NCBI RefSeq assembly: GCF_004339245.1
Contig: NZ_SMGG01000003.1
Span: forward strand, 1,213,483 to 1,277,482
DNA from: Seleniivibrio woodruffii
GTDB taxonomy: Bacteria > Chrysiogenota > Deferribacteres > Deferribacterales > Geovibrionaceae
DNA: 64,000 bases
Reading direction: 5' to 3'
The stretch's first letter is position 1, and every line of letters starts with the position of its first letter. Positions 50,588-60,734 of this stretch are shown piece by piece. The notes beneath the pieces are model-generated. The model had not been told where the DNA came from and searched no databases. It saw only the letters and a list, made by a program, of their open reading frames with translations. The position numbers and the translations under genes were made by a program.

Positions 50588-51208
50588 ATGAAAGCATATT
50601 TCGTACCCACCGCAAAAGAGGCCGAGGCCATCTTTCCGAAATGCGGACTTAAACCCTATAAATACGGCATTCTCACCGGAGAATATAACGGCATTCCTTT
50701 ATTCGTCACCGGTACCACAAAGACGGCCGCCGCTTTTTCTTCACATGTGATAATAAGTGAATTTAAAGTTAAAAAAGCAATATTGACGGGCATCTGCGGA
50801 GCCTACAGGCAGTCGGGACTGAAGGTCGGCGACGTTGTGTCTGTTCATAGGGATTTCTTTGCTGATGAAGGGGTTTTTTACTCAGACAGGATTGAGAATA
50901 TCCATGAAATGGGCTTCGGATTCGCCGTGAACGGGTGCTCGGAGTTCGTGCCCTATGCCGGACTGCCCATTGTAAATTCCAATACTGTCTCATACCTCGA
51001 TGGGGAGGGTGATGTGTCTGCCCTGCTGTATGCAAAATACTCTGCACAGACGGAGAACATGGAGGGTGCGGCCTTCGGTTTTGTCTGTAATATGATGGGG
51101 ATAGAGGCTTCGCAGGTGCGTGCGGTTTCAAACTTCTGCGGGAAAAGGGATTCACAGGAATGGAATATCAGGCTGGCTTTTCTGAATTTAAAAAAGCTTT
51201 TTGAATAG
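50588..51208 (+). CDS. mqnB: Futalosine hydrolase
   Basis: Nucleoside-phosphorylase-fold hydrolase of 206 residues that splits futalosine in the alternative menaquinone pathway. Recognisable blocks: FVTGTTKTAAAF, AILTGICGAYRQSGLKVGDVV, the purine-nucleoside TENMEGAAFGFVC and RAVSNFCGKRDSQEW. Other mqn genes are not in the window. AGGAG site before the ATG. It fits the menaquinone-dependent respiration implied by NQR and the TorA-like reductase. Confidence 0.88.
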   Translation: MKAYFVPTAKEAEAIFPKCGLKPYKYGILTGEYNGIPLFVTGTTKTAAAFSSHVIISEFKVKKAILTGICGAYRQSGLKVGDVVSVHRDFFADEGVFYSDRIENIHEMGFGFAVNGCSEFVPYAGLPIVNSNTVSYLDGEGDVSALLYAKYSAQTENMEGAAFGFVCNMMGIEASQVRAVSNFCGKRDSQEWNIRLAFLNLKKLFE

Positions 51209-51353
51209 AGCGGATTAAAACATATATTAACATTGTTTATACATCCCTCTCTCATAAATAAACCAACCAAACCTATTTATATAATCCTCTAAATAATTAA
51301 TAATTAAGCTATTATATGGCTTTTTGTTTTTTGTGATGTTTTTGTATTGTCAG

Positions 51354-51382
51354 TTGACAACAAATTTAAAACATGTTTTATT
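51354..51382 (+). promoter_or_regulatory. Promoter of the carboxylase operon
   Basis: TTGACA, 17-base spacer, TTTATT, 36 bases before the start of the carboxyltransferase gene, within a 210-bp AT-rich gene-free stretch. Confidence 0.6.
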
Positions 51383-51418
51383 ACTTCTATTATATCCACT
51401 AAGAGGGGGCTATAACTA

Positions 51419-52963
51419 ATGGATGAGAAAATCAAAAAGCTGCATGACCTCAACGAAGCTGCGGAGCTCGGCGGCGGGGTTGACCGTATTGAGAAGCAGC
51501 ACAAACAGGGCAAGCTCACTGCCCGCGAAAGGATCGATAAACTGCTCGACAAAGGTACTTTCGTAGAACTCGACAAATTCATCGTTCACAGATGTGACAA
51601 CTTTGGAATGGAAAAGACCAAGTTTCTGGGCGACGGCGTCGTAACAGGTTACGGCAAGGTCAACGGCAGAACTGTTTTCGTTTTCTCTCAGGATTTTACG
51701 GTTTTCGGCGGTTCGCTGGCGGAAATGTTTGCACGTAAGATCTGCAAAATTATGGACAAGGCCATGGAGCTTGGCTGCCCCGTAATAGGCCTTAACGACT
51801 CAGGCGGCGCAAGGATTCAGGAGGGCGTGCTTTCGCTCGCAGGCTACGCCGACATCTTCCTTCGCAACACGCTGGCTTCCGGTGTTGTTCCCCAGATATC
51901 AGCTATCATGGGGCCGTGCGCAGGCGGCGCTGTTTACTCACCCGCTCTGACCGACTTCACCTTCATGGTTAAAAACACATCCTACATGTTCATTACCGGA
52001 CCTGAGGTTGTTAAAACCGTTACCAGCGAGGACGTTACCAAAGAGGAACTCGGCGGTGCGATGACTCACAACACCACATCAGGTGTTGCACACTTCGCCA
52101 CCGAAAACGATGAAGACGCTATTCTGCGCATCAGAGAGCTGCTCAGCTTCATCCCCTCCAACAATATGGAGGAAGCACCCGTAGTTCCCACCAAAGACGA
52201 TCCCAACAGAACAGACGATTCACTCCGCAAAATCGTTCCCGAAAACCCGAACCAGCCTTATGACATGCACGAAGTCATCGCAAAAATCGTTGACGACGGC
52301 AACTTCTTCGAAATTCAGGAACACTATGCGAAAAATATACTTGTGGGCTTCGCAAGACTCAACGGCCGCTCAATCGGTATCGTTGCGAACCAGCCCGCAA
52401 TCATGGCAGGCGCACTGGACATCAACTCATCCGTTAAGGGTGCGAGATTCGTCCGCTTCTGCGATGCGTTCAACATTCCCCTGCTGACACTTGTTGACGT
52501 TCCCGGCTTCATGCCCGGCGTTCAGCAGGAGCTCGGCGGAATCATCCGTCACGGCGCAAAACTGCTCTATGCATACTGCGAGGCCACTGTTCCCAAGGTG
52601 ACACTCATCACCAGAAAGGCATACGGCGGCGCATATGACGTTCTCAGCTCAAAGCACGTTCGCGGTGACCTTAACTATGCGTACCCCATTGCGGAGATCG
52701 CAGTTATGGGACCCGACGGCGCAGCTCAGATCCTTTTCGGCAAACAGATAAGCACAGCTGCCGACCCTGTTGCCGCCAAAAAGGAGAAGGTTGACGAATA
52801 CAGAGAAAAATTTGCCAACCCCTACAGAGCAGCCGAACTCGGATTCGTGGATGAGGTTATCATGCCCGAGTTCACTCGTCCGAAACTGATTCAGGCGTTT
52901 GAACTTCTTTCCAACAAAAGGCAGACAAACCCCGCTAAAAAACACGACAACCTGCCGCTGTAA
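51419..52963 (+). CDS. pccB: Acyl-CoA carboxylase carboxyltransferase subunit
   Basis: Carboxyltransferase of 514 residues, propionyl-CoA carboxylase beta / methylmalonyl-CoA decarboxylase alpha type. Two crotonase folds: N-half [22 protein letters not shown] and [13 protein letters not shown]-half [26 protein letters not shown] and [12 protein letters not shown]. With a biotin carboxylase next to it, it should work as an ATP-dependent propionyl-CoA carboxylase; a decarboxylase sodium pump would need a membrane beta subunit, which is absent. First of three co-transcribed genes. Confidence 0.93.
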   Translation: MDEKIKKLHDLNEAAELGGGVDRIEKQHKQGKLTARERIDKLLDKGTFVELDKFIVHRCDNFGMEKTKFLGDGVVTGYGKVNGRTVFVFSQDFTVFGGSLAEMFARKICKIMDKAMELGCPVIGLNDSGGARIQEGVLSLAGYADIFLRNTLASGVVPQISAIMGPCAGGAVYSPALTDFTFMVKNTSYMFITGPEVVKTVTSEDVTKEELGGAMTHNTTSGVAHFATENDEDAILRIRELLSFIPSNNMEEAPVVPTKDDPNRTDDSLRKIVPENPNQPYDMHEVIAKIVDDGNFFEIQEHYAKNILVGFARLNGRSIGIVANQPAIMAGALDINSSVKGARFVRFCDAFNIPLLTLVDVPGFMPGVQQELGGIIRHGAKLLYAYCEATVPKVTLITRKAYGGAYDVLSSKHVRGDLNYAYPIAEIAVMGPDGAAQILFGKQISTAADPVAAKKEKVDEYREKFANPYRAAELGFVDEVIMPEFTRPKLIQAFELLSNKRQTNPAKKHDNLPL

Positions 52964-52975
52964 GGAGTGGGAAAA

Positions 52976-54496
52976 ATGGCTGAAATTAAAAAAGTACTGG
53001 TCGCCAACAGAGGCGAGATAGCAATAAGAGTTTTCAGAACATGCCGTAAGATGGGCATCAAAACGGTTGCCATTTATACACATGCCGACCGCAAAGCCCC
53101 CCACGTCCGCTATGCTGACGAGGCTTACTGCATCACGGCGGATGAGACGGACACCAGCTATCTTAAGATGGATAAGATAATTGAGCTTGCCAAACAGACA
53201 GGCGCAGCTATCCATCCCGGATACGGTTTCTACTCGGAGAACCCCACCTTCGTTAAGCGTCTTGAGGATGAGGGCATCATTTTCATCGGTCCCAAGTCCG
53301 AACACATCATCATGATGGGTTCCAAAACCGGCGCAAGACAGGCCATGATGGCTGCGGGAGTTCCCGTTGTTCCCGGAACCAAAGACCCCATCACCGACGT
53401 TGAGGTTGCCAAAAAGGTTGCCAGAGAAGTCGGATACCCCATCATGCTTAAAGCCGTACACGGCGGCGGCGGAAAGGGTATGCGTCTGGTTCACGAGGAA
53501 TCGGAATTTGAATCTTCATACAGAATGGCAAGCTCCGAAGCGCAGAATGCATTCGGAAACGGCGAGATGTATATTGAAAAATTCATCGTTCAGCCCCACC
53601 ACGTTGAAATTCAGGTTCTGGGCGACACCCACGGAAACGCAGTTCACCTCTTCGAGCGTGAGTGCTCCATCCAGCGTCGTCACCAGAAGGTTATCGAGGA
53701 AGCACCCAGCCCCTTCATTAACGATGATACAAGGGCTAAAATGTATGAAGTCGCAGTTAAAGCGGTCAAAGCCATCGGATACGTCAGCGCAGGTACGCTG
53801 GAGTTCATCGTCGGCGCAGACCAGAACTTCTACTTCCTTGAGATGAACACACGTCTTCAGGTTGAGCACCCCGTTACGGAGCTTATCACAGGCGTGGATA
53901 TCGTCCGTGATATGATTCTTGTGGCTGAAGGTCAGCCCCTGTCGTTCACACAGGACGAAATAGTCAGACATGGACACGCCATCGAGTGCCGTGTTTATGC
54001 AGAAGACCCCGCAAACAACTTCGTTCCCTCTCCCGGTCTCATAACTGTTTATGAAGTGCCTGGCGGTCCCAACGTTCGTATCGAAAGCGGTGCGTATGCG
54101 GGATTCGAAGTTCCGATATACTACGACCCCATGATAGCGAAGGTCTGCTCTGTGGGCAAAACCCGTGAGAGCGCCATCGTGAGCATGAAGCGTATTCTCT
54201 CCGAGTACAAGGTTTCCGGTATCAAAACCTCCATCCCCTTCCATCAGAGGGTTCTGGAGAACGAAACCTTCCTCGCAGGAAACTATGACACAGGCTTCAT
54301 CGACAACAAGTTCGACATGGAAGACCTTAAGCGCAAGCAGTCTGCAGATGTTGATGTTCCGATAATCGCCGCTGTCATCAAACAGCTTCTGTCTGAGAAA
54401 GAGGCCGCAGCAAGAAGTGTCACCAGACGTGACGTGGGCGAATCCCACTGGAAACGTTTCGGAAGACTTGTCAGCCTCGGCAACAGGCTCGGTTAA
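52976..54496 (+). CDS. accC: Biotin carboxylase subunit
   Basis: ATP-grasp enzyme of 506 residues that carboxylates the biotin carrier. Signatures: KVLVANRGEIAIRVFRT, HPGYGFYSEN, KAVHGGGGKGMRLV, the catalytic region IQRRHQKVIEEAPSP, YFLEMNTRLQVEHPVTE and HAIECRVYAEDP. It is longer than AccC (about 450), with a C-terminal extension (KRKQSADVDVPIIAAVIKQL) as in pyruvate/propionyl-type carboxylases. The ATG at 52976 has TAAGGAG 8 bases before it; an in-frame GTG 9 bases earlier is less likely. Confidence 0.95.
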   Translation: MAEIKKVLVANRGEIAIRVFRTCRKMGIKTVAIYTHADRKAPHVRYADEAYCITADETDTSYLKMDKIIELAKQTGAAIHPGYGFYSENPTFVKRLEDEGIIFIGPKSEHIIMMGSKTGARQAMMAAGVPVVPGTKDPITDVEVAKKVAREVGYPIMLKAVHGGGGKGMRLVHEESEFESSYRMASSEAQNAFGNGEMYIEKFIVQPHHVEIQVLGDTHGNAVHLFERECSIQRRHQKVIEEAPSPFINDDTRAKMYEVAVKAVKAIGYVSAGTLEFIVGADQNFYFLEMNTRLQVEHPVTELITGVDIVRDMILVAEGQPLSFTQDEIVRHGHAIECRVYAEDPANNFVPSPGLITVYEVPGGPNVRIESGAYAGFEVPIYYDPMIAKVCSVGKTRESAIVSMKRILSEYKVSGIKTSIPFHQRVLENETFLAGNYDTGFIDNKFDMEDLKRKQSADVDVPIIAAVIKQLLSEKEAAARSVTRRDVGESHWKRFGRLVSLGNRLG

Positions 54497-54507
54497 GGGG
54501 TGGTGCA

Positions 54508-55029
54508 ATGATAACAAGAAGAAATTACTTTGTAACAGTTGATAAAGGCGAGCAGGAGCATCTTGTCGATCTCGTTGAGCGCAAGAACGGTATCTTTGAA
54601 ATAGATATCGACGGCAGAAAATATACCGCCGACTTTTCGGTTGCGGGCGACGCTGTCTACTCAATCATCGTTGACGGCAGATCCTATGCAATGGACATTG
54701 ACGAGAAGGGCGACAATTTCAGCATCCTCACCGACGAAGGCGACACTTTCGAGGTTGAGGTTCTTGACGAAATGAAGCGTCTGATGAAGATGCGCTCCAC
54801 AGCAGGACTTGAGGGTCGTCAGGTTATCGAGGCGCAGATGCCCGGATATATCTGGAAGATCCTTGTTGAAGAGGGTCAGGAAGTTGAGGCCGGACAGCCC
54901 CTTATGATCCTTGTGGCAATGAAGATGGAGAACGAGATAAAGGCTCCCAAGGCCGGAACCGTTCAGAACCTCTTTGTTGTTCTCGACCAGACGGTTGCCA
55001 CAGGCGATAAACTGGCTGTTGTTGAGTAA
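54508..55029 (+). CDS. Biotin carboxyl carrier protein
   Basis: Protein of 173 residues whose C-terminal biotinyl domain (about 100-173) has the biotin-accepting Lys139 in VAMKMENEI, between VEAQMPGYIWKILVEEGQEV-type and APKAGTVQ strands. The N-terminal part is beta-rich (FEIDIDGRKYTADF, IIVDGRSYAMDI), like the linker domain of propionyl-CoA carboxylase alpha. It is the third gene of the carboxylase operon, 11 bp after the biotin carboxylase; the two together equal a split alpha subunit. Confidence 0.92.
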   Translation: MITRRNYFVTVDKGEQEHLVDLVERKNGIFEIDIDGRKYTADFSVAGDAVYSIIVDGRSYAMDIDEKGDNFSILTDEGDTFEVEVLDEMKRLMKMRSTAGLEGRQVIEAQMPGYIWKILVEEGQEVEAGQPLMILVAMKMENEIKAPKAGTVQNLFVVLDQTVATGDKLAVVE

Positions 55030-55055
55030 GATTTAAAATTTAGTGCTATAGTTAA

Positions 55056-55077
55056 AGAGGGGATGGAAACATCCCCT
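55056..55077 (+). terminator. Hairpin after the carboxylase operon
   Basis: AGGGGATG-GAAA-CATCCCCT stem-loop about 27 bases after the last stop. Only a short T-run follows, so termination strength is uncertain. Confidence 0.5.
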
Positions 55078-55109
55078 TCGGGTTGATGGCAAAGCCAGAG
55101 ATAATATAA

Positions 55110-55230
55110 GTTATCGTCATCCTGAGGCGCAGCCGAAGGATCTCTGCTGAGATTCTTCACTTCGTTCAGAATGACTGTTCTGTGTATTGTTTGCCAACAA
55201 TCCGGAGGGGGATCCCCCCTCTTTTTGTTT
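55110..55230. repeat. Dispersed repeat copy and GC hairpin before the mutase
   Basis: The gap from 55030 to 55384 contains no gene. GTCATCCTGAGGCGCAGCCGAAGGATCTC and TTCTTCACTTCGTTCAGAATGAC (55117-55174) are a copy of the 'gcgaa' family. GGAGGGGGATCCCCCCTC followed by TTTTTG (about 55205-55227) is a strong terminator-like palindrome. The rest up to the mutase shows nothing clear. Confidence 0.6.
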
Positions 55231-55384
55231 CACTTGAGGGAGTCGGAATGCTATAGCATGCTTTGTCGGTGAAACTTCAGTATGAACTCAGCGTGAGCGG
55301 ATTGAGGCTTCTGCCGAACGGAGCGTAGACAAAAAATCTTCATGGATGAACGTTTTTTTGCAAATATATAAAGTGAGGAAATAT

Positions 55385-57526
<2,142 letters not shown>

Positions 57527-57528
57527 AT

Positions 57529-58506
57529 TTGAGTGAGGTTGAAACGCTTGCCTGCGGAATACTTGAACGTAAACTGCGCCCTCTGGCAAAGGGTATCACC
57601 CTTATAGAGAGCAAGAATCCGGAGCATAATCAGGCGGCTAATCAGCTTCTTGAAAAGATACTGCCCCATACCGGAAATTCCGTGAGAATCGGGATTTCCG
57701 GTGTACCGGGCGTCGGCAAGAGCACCTTTATCGAGGCATTCGGCAAACATCTTACATCTCAGGGTCACAGAGTGGCCGTTCTTGCGGTTGATCCCACATC
57801 ACAGATTACGGGCGGTTCCATTCTGGGCGATAAGACCCGTATGGAGGAACTGGCCAGAGACGAGAACGCATTCATACGTCCCTCTCCGGCTGGAGCGACC
57901 CTTGGCGGCGTTGCACGGAAAACAAGGGAGACGATGCTTCTGTGCGAAGCGGCTGGCTATGATGTGATACTCATTGAAACGGTGGGTGTGGGCCAGTCGG
58001 AGATAACAGTTGCGTCGATGGTTGATTTCTTTATGCTCCTTCAGCTTGCAAATGCAGGCGACGAGCTTCAGGGGATCAAAAAGGGCGTGATGGAGATTGC
58101 CGACGCAATAATCATTAACAAGGCCGAAGGTTCAAACCGTCTGCGTGCGGAGGTTGCCGCACAGCAGTACGTTAACGCTCTCCATATTCTTCGCCCGAAA
58201 AGCCCCAACTGGCAGGTTCCCGTTAAGCTGTGCAGTGCAATGTATAAAGAGGGGATCTCTGAAATATGGGAGATGGTCTGCGATTACAGGCAAAAGCTCA
58301 CAAATAGTGGAGAGTTTGACGAAAAGCGCAGAAAGCAGTCGGTGGACTGGTTCTGGACACTGCTCATGGACGACCTGAAAGATATGTTTCTTTCAAACAG
58401 GAATGTTGAGAGCATGTTCGAAAGCGTCCGTGAGGCGGTTGAGAAGGGGGTGCTTCCTCCGGCGGCGGCTTCTAAACGTTTGCTGGAATTATTTAAACGC
58501 CACTAA
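57529..58506 (+). CDS. meaB: Methylmalonyl-CoA mutase-associated GTPase MeaB
   Basis: G3E GTPase of 325 residues (ArgK/MeaB) that loads and protects adenosylcobalamin on the mutase. Walker A GVPGVGKST near residue 58, AVDPTSQITGGSILGDKTRM (switch I), ETVGVGQSE (switch III region) and INKAEG base-recognition motif. The C-terminal helices form the dimer arm. Start is TTG, only 2 bases after the mutase stop, so the two are coupled. Confidence 0.95.
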   Translation: MSEVETLACGILERKLRPLAKGITLIESKNPEHNQAANQLLEKILPHTGNSVRIGISGVPGVGKSTFIEAFGKHLTSQGHRVAVLAVDPTSQITGGSILGDKTRMEELARDENAFIRPSPAGATLGGVARKTRETMLLCEAAGYDVILIETVGVGQSEITVASMVDFFMLLQLANAGDELQGIKKGVMEIADAIIINKAEGSNRLRAEVAAQQYVNALHILRPKSPNWQVPVKLCSAMYKEGISEIWEMVCDYRQKLTNSGEFDEKRRKQSVDWFWTLLMDDLKDMFLSNRNVESMFESVREAVEKGVLPPAAASKRLLELFKRH

Positions 58507-58572
58507 CCCGTTTACAATTTTAATAATAATCCGGTATTCATAAAAAAAACATTATTCATCCGCTATTTCTGC

Positions 58573-58594
58573 TTCTCTTAACCTTCTCTTAACC
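58573..58594 (+). promoter_or_regulatory. Tandem TTCTCTTAACC boxes, OmpR-type binding site
   Basis: Two identical 11-bp units (TTCTCTTAACC) in direct repeat, about one DNA turn apart, with TATTAT 18 bases downstream (58613-58618). This is the arrangement of PhoB/OmpR-family activated promoters; it precedes the gene of an OmpR-type regulator and suggests autoregulation. Confidence 0.6.
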
Positions 58595-58680
58595 TCGCAC
58601 TGGCTAAACATTTATTATGAAACCCGTAAAAAGTGCGTGAAATATTTGGCATATGACCTATAGTAACTTACAGGCACAAT

Positions 58681-59370
58681 ATGAGATTATTATTAATTGA
58701 AGATGACACAGACTTAGCGGAAAACGTTTTGGATTTTTTTGAACTGAACGGCTGTACGGCTGACTATTGCTCATCGGGCGAAGCGGCTTTGGAGCTGCTT
58801 CACGACAATCATTACGACGCAATAATTCTCGACATCAATCTGCCCGGGATTGACGGTTTCGAGACATGCAGTCTGATAAGGCACAAACTGCGCCTTAACA
58901 CCCCCATCCTGATGCTGACCGCCAGAACAATGCTTGACGACAAGCTGACCGGATTCGAGTCCGGTACTGACGACTATCTTGCAAAGCCTTTCGAGCTTGC
59001 GGAACTGAGGATGCGCCTGAGTGCGCTGGTTCGCCGCTCCAAACAGGGAATGGCCGACCTGTTCTGCATCGAGGATCTCTGTGTGGACGTTGAAAAGGGC
59101 ACTGTTACAAGAGGCGGAACGAGAATAGATCTGCCGCCCATCTGCTACGCCATTCTGATGAAACTGGTGGAGCAGTATCCCGGATACGCCACGAAAGAGG
59201 AGATAGAATACGCCGTATGGAAGGATCAGCCCCCGCTGACGGATTCCCTTAAAGTCCATTTTTATACGCTCAGACAGCTTGTTGACAAGCCTTTCAGCCG
59301 ACAGCTCATTCACAGCGTAAGGGGCAGGGGATACCTTATTTCGGCGGAGGAAAACCTCCTTGAAGTATAG
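58681..59370 (+). CDS. OmpR-family response regulator
   Basis: Regulator of 229 residues. Receiver (1-115) with acidic pocket EDD, phosphoacceptor Asp51 (ILDINLPGIDGFE), Thr in MLTART and Lys in LAKPFE. The C-terminal winged helix (about 130-225) has the LTDSLKVHFYTLRQLVDKPF recognition region and SVRGRGYLI hairpin. The gene heads a unit with a kinase, a TorA-like reductase and a cytochrome, like torR next to torCAD. CTTAACC direct repeats lie in its own promoter region and before the gene at 63.8 kb. Confidence 0.94.
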   Translation: MRLLLIEDDTDLAENVLDFFELNGCTADYCSSGEAALELLHDNHYDAIILDINLPGIDGFETCSLIRHKLRLNTPILMLTARTMLDDKLTGFESGTDDYLAKPFELAELRMRLSALVRRSKQGMADLFCIEDLCVDVEKGTVTRGGTRIDLPPICYAILMKLVEQYPGYATKEEIEYAVWKDQPPLTDSLKVHFYTLRQLVDKPFSRQLIHSVRGRGYLISAEENLLEV

Positions 59371-60718
59371 ATCCAGTCTTCGGCGAAGGATAATTCTGGT
59401 TTTCATCGGATACAGTCTGCTGCTCAGCTCCCTTACGGTAATTGCGGTTATAGTTGCAACCAGAATCAGCGAGACAAGATCCATGGAGAACAGACTGAAG
59501 GTTGAGGCGGAGTATTATCTCAGCGCATATCTGGCCTCCTTTGCGGCGCCTACATCCAACGCATTCAACGCTCTTACCGCAACATCTCCGTATATCACAC
59601 ACTATTACGGCGAAGACCTGCTTCCCCATTGGGTTGCAAAGAAACTGCCGGCGCTTAAACCGGGGACATACTTTACAGATAACGATAAGCAGAGATACTG
59701 CATTCTTATAAAAAAACTGCCGGACGGCGACAAGTTCTACCTGCTGTATAATGTTACAAGGCAGCATATGAACGATGACTCCCTCGTTTCGCTCCAGAGG
59801 ACAATTCTGCTTACCCTGCTGCCCATACTTATTTTCGGGGTGACTTTGGGGCTGATAACGGCACATAAGGTCATAGGTCCCGTGATACGTCTGGGCAAGA
59901 TAATCAGGGAGCGCAACCCCAAGGAGAAACTGCCGGACGACTTTGACAGCAAGTTCAACGATGATGAGATCGGACTTCTGGCCGCAACTCTCAAAAGTGC
60001 CCTGAACAGCATGCAGGAGTCTGTTGAGAGGGAAACCTCCTTCGCAAGGGATGCATCCCATGAGCTGAGAACCCCTGTAACCACCATAAAGAACTCTCTG
60101 GAGCTTCTTGAAATAAAAAGACCGGATTTCGATGATGACACCAAAAAGATTCTGGGCAGGCTGAACCGTGCTACGGCAAACATGGAACACCTTATCAAAT
60201 CGTTCCTCTGGCTCTCCCGCCACAGAAATCTGGATAAGTTCGAGCGCAGGGATATCAGGGTTGCGGACGTTGTTCAGGAGATAATTCAGGAGAACGCCTA
60301 CCTGATAGACAACAAACCTGTGGAGGTTGTGGTTCATGATGCGTATGAAATACATATTAATGTTGAACCGCAGCTCATTAAGATTCTGATAGCGAATCTT
60401 ATAAGAAACTCGTTTACATATACAAAATCGGGAACTGTTGATATATATTTGAGCTCACACTGCATTCAGGTGCATGACTCCGGAACGGGCATTAAAGGCG
60501 AAACCCTGCTTCAGCTGAAAAACAGCAATGCAAAAAACCATGCGGAAGGGTTCGGCTTCGGGCTTGCCATCGTGCGCAGGCTTTGTGTCAGTCTCGGCTG
60601 GGATTTCTATCTCAGTTCGGAACCGAATGTGGGCACTCAGGCCAGAATATGCTACGAACAGCCGAAGAATGCGTGCACTGAGTGCAAAGGCCTGTTTATG
60701 AACAACATGGCGGATTAG
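59360..60718 (+). CDS. Membrane sensor histidine kinase with CxxC tail
   Basis: Kinase of 452 residues. Membrane helices at about 9-32 and 149-168 enclose a periplasmic domain of about 115 residues; HAMP-like linker follows. Phosphoacceptor His in DASHELRTPVTTIKN near residue 233; N-box NLIRNSFTYT near 347; G-boxes HDSGTGI and GFGFGLAIV. It ends with NACTECKGLF, a CxxC not normal for this family that could sense redox state or metal. Unlike TorS it has no receiver or phosphotransfer domains. Start is TTG with GGAGG upstream, overlapping the regulator gene by 11 bp. Confidence 0.92.
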   Translation: MKYRSSLRRRIILVFIGYSLLLSSLTVIAVIVATRISETRSMENRLKVEAEYYLSAYLASFAAPTSNAFNALTATSPYITHYYGEDLLPHWVAKKLPALKPGTYFTDNDKQRYCILIKKLPDGDKFYLLYNVTRQHMNDDSLVSLQRTILLTLLPILIFGVTLGLITAHKVIGPVIRLGKIIRERNPKEKLPDDFDSKFNDDEIGLLAATLKSALNSMQESVERETSFARDASHELRTPVTTIKNSLELLEIKRPDFDDDTKKILGRLNRATANMEHLIKSFLWLSRHRNLDKFERRDIRVADVVQEIIQENAYLIDNKPVEVVVHDAYEIHINVEPQLIKILIANLIRNSFTYTKSGTVDIYLSSHCIQVHDSGTGIKGETLLQLKNSNAKNHAEGFGFGLAIVRRLCVSLGWDFYLSSEPNVGTQARICYEQPKNACTECKGLFMNNMAD

Positions 60719-60734
60719 GCAGAGGTACAGAAGA

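Noticed and set aside
55056..55110. GAAA-capped hairpin followed by GGCAAAGCC, reminiscent of a c-di-GMP-I riboswitch fragment
   Set aside because: The spacing and the second stem of that riboswitch class are missing, and a dispersed repeat begins where it should be. It is better read as a hairpin after the carboxylase operon.
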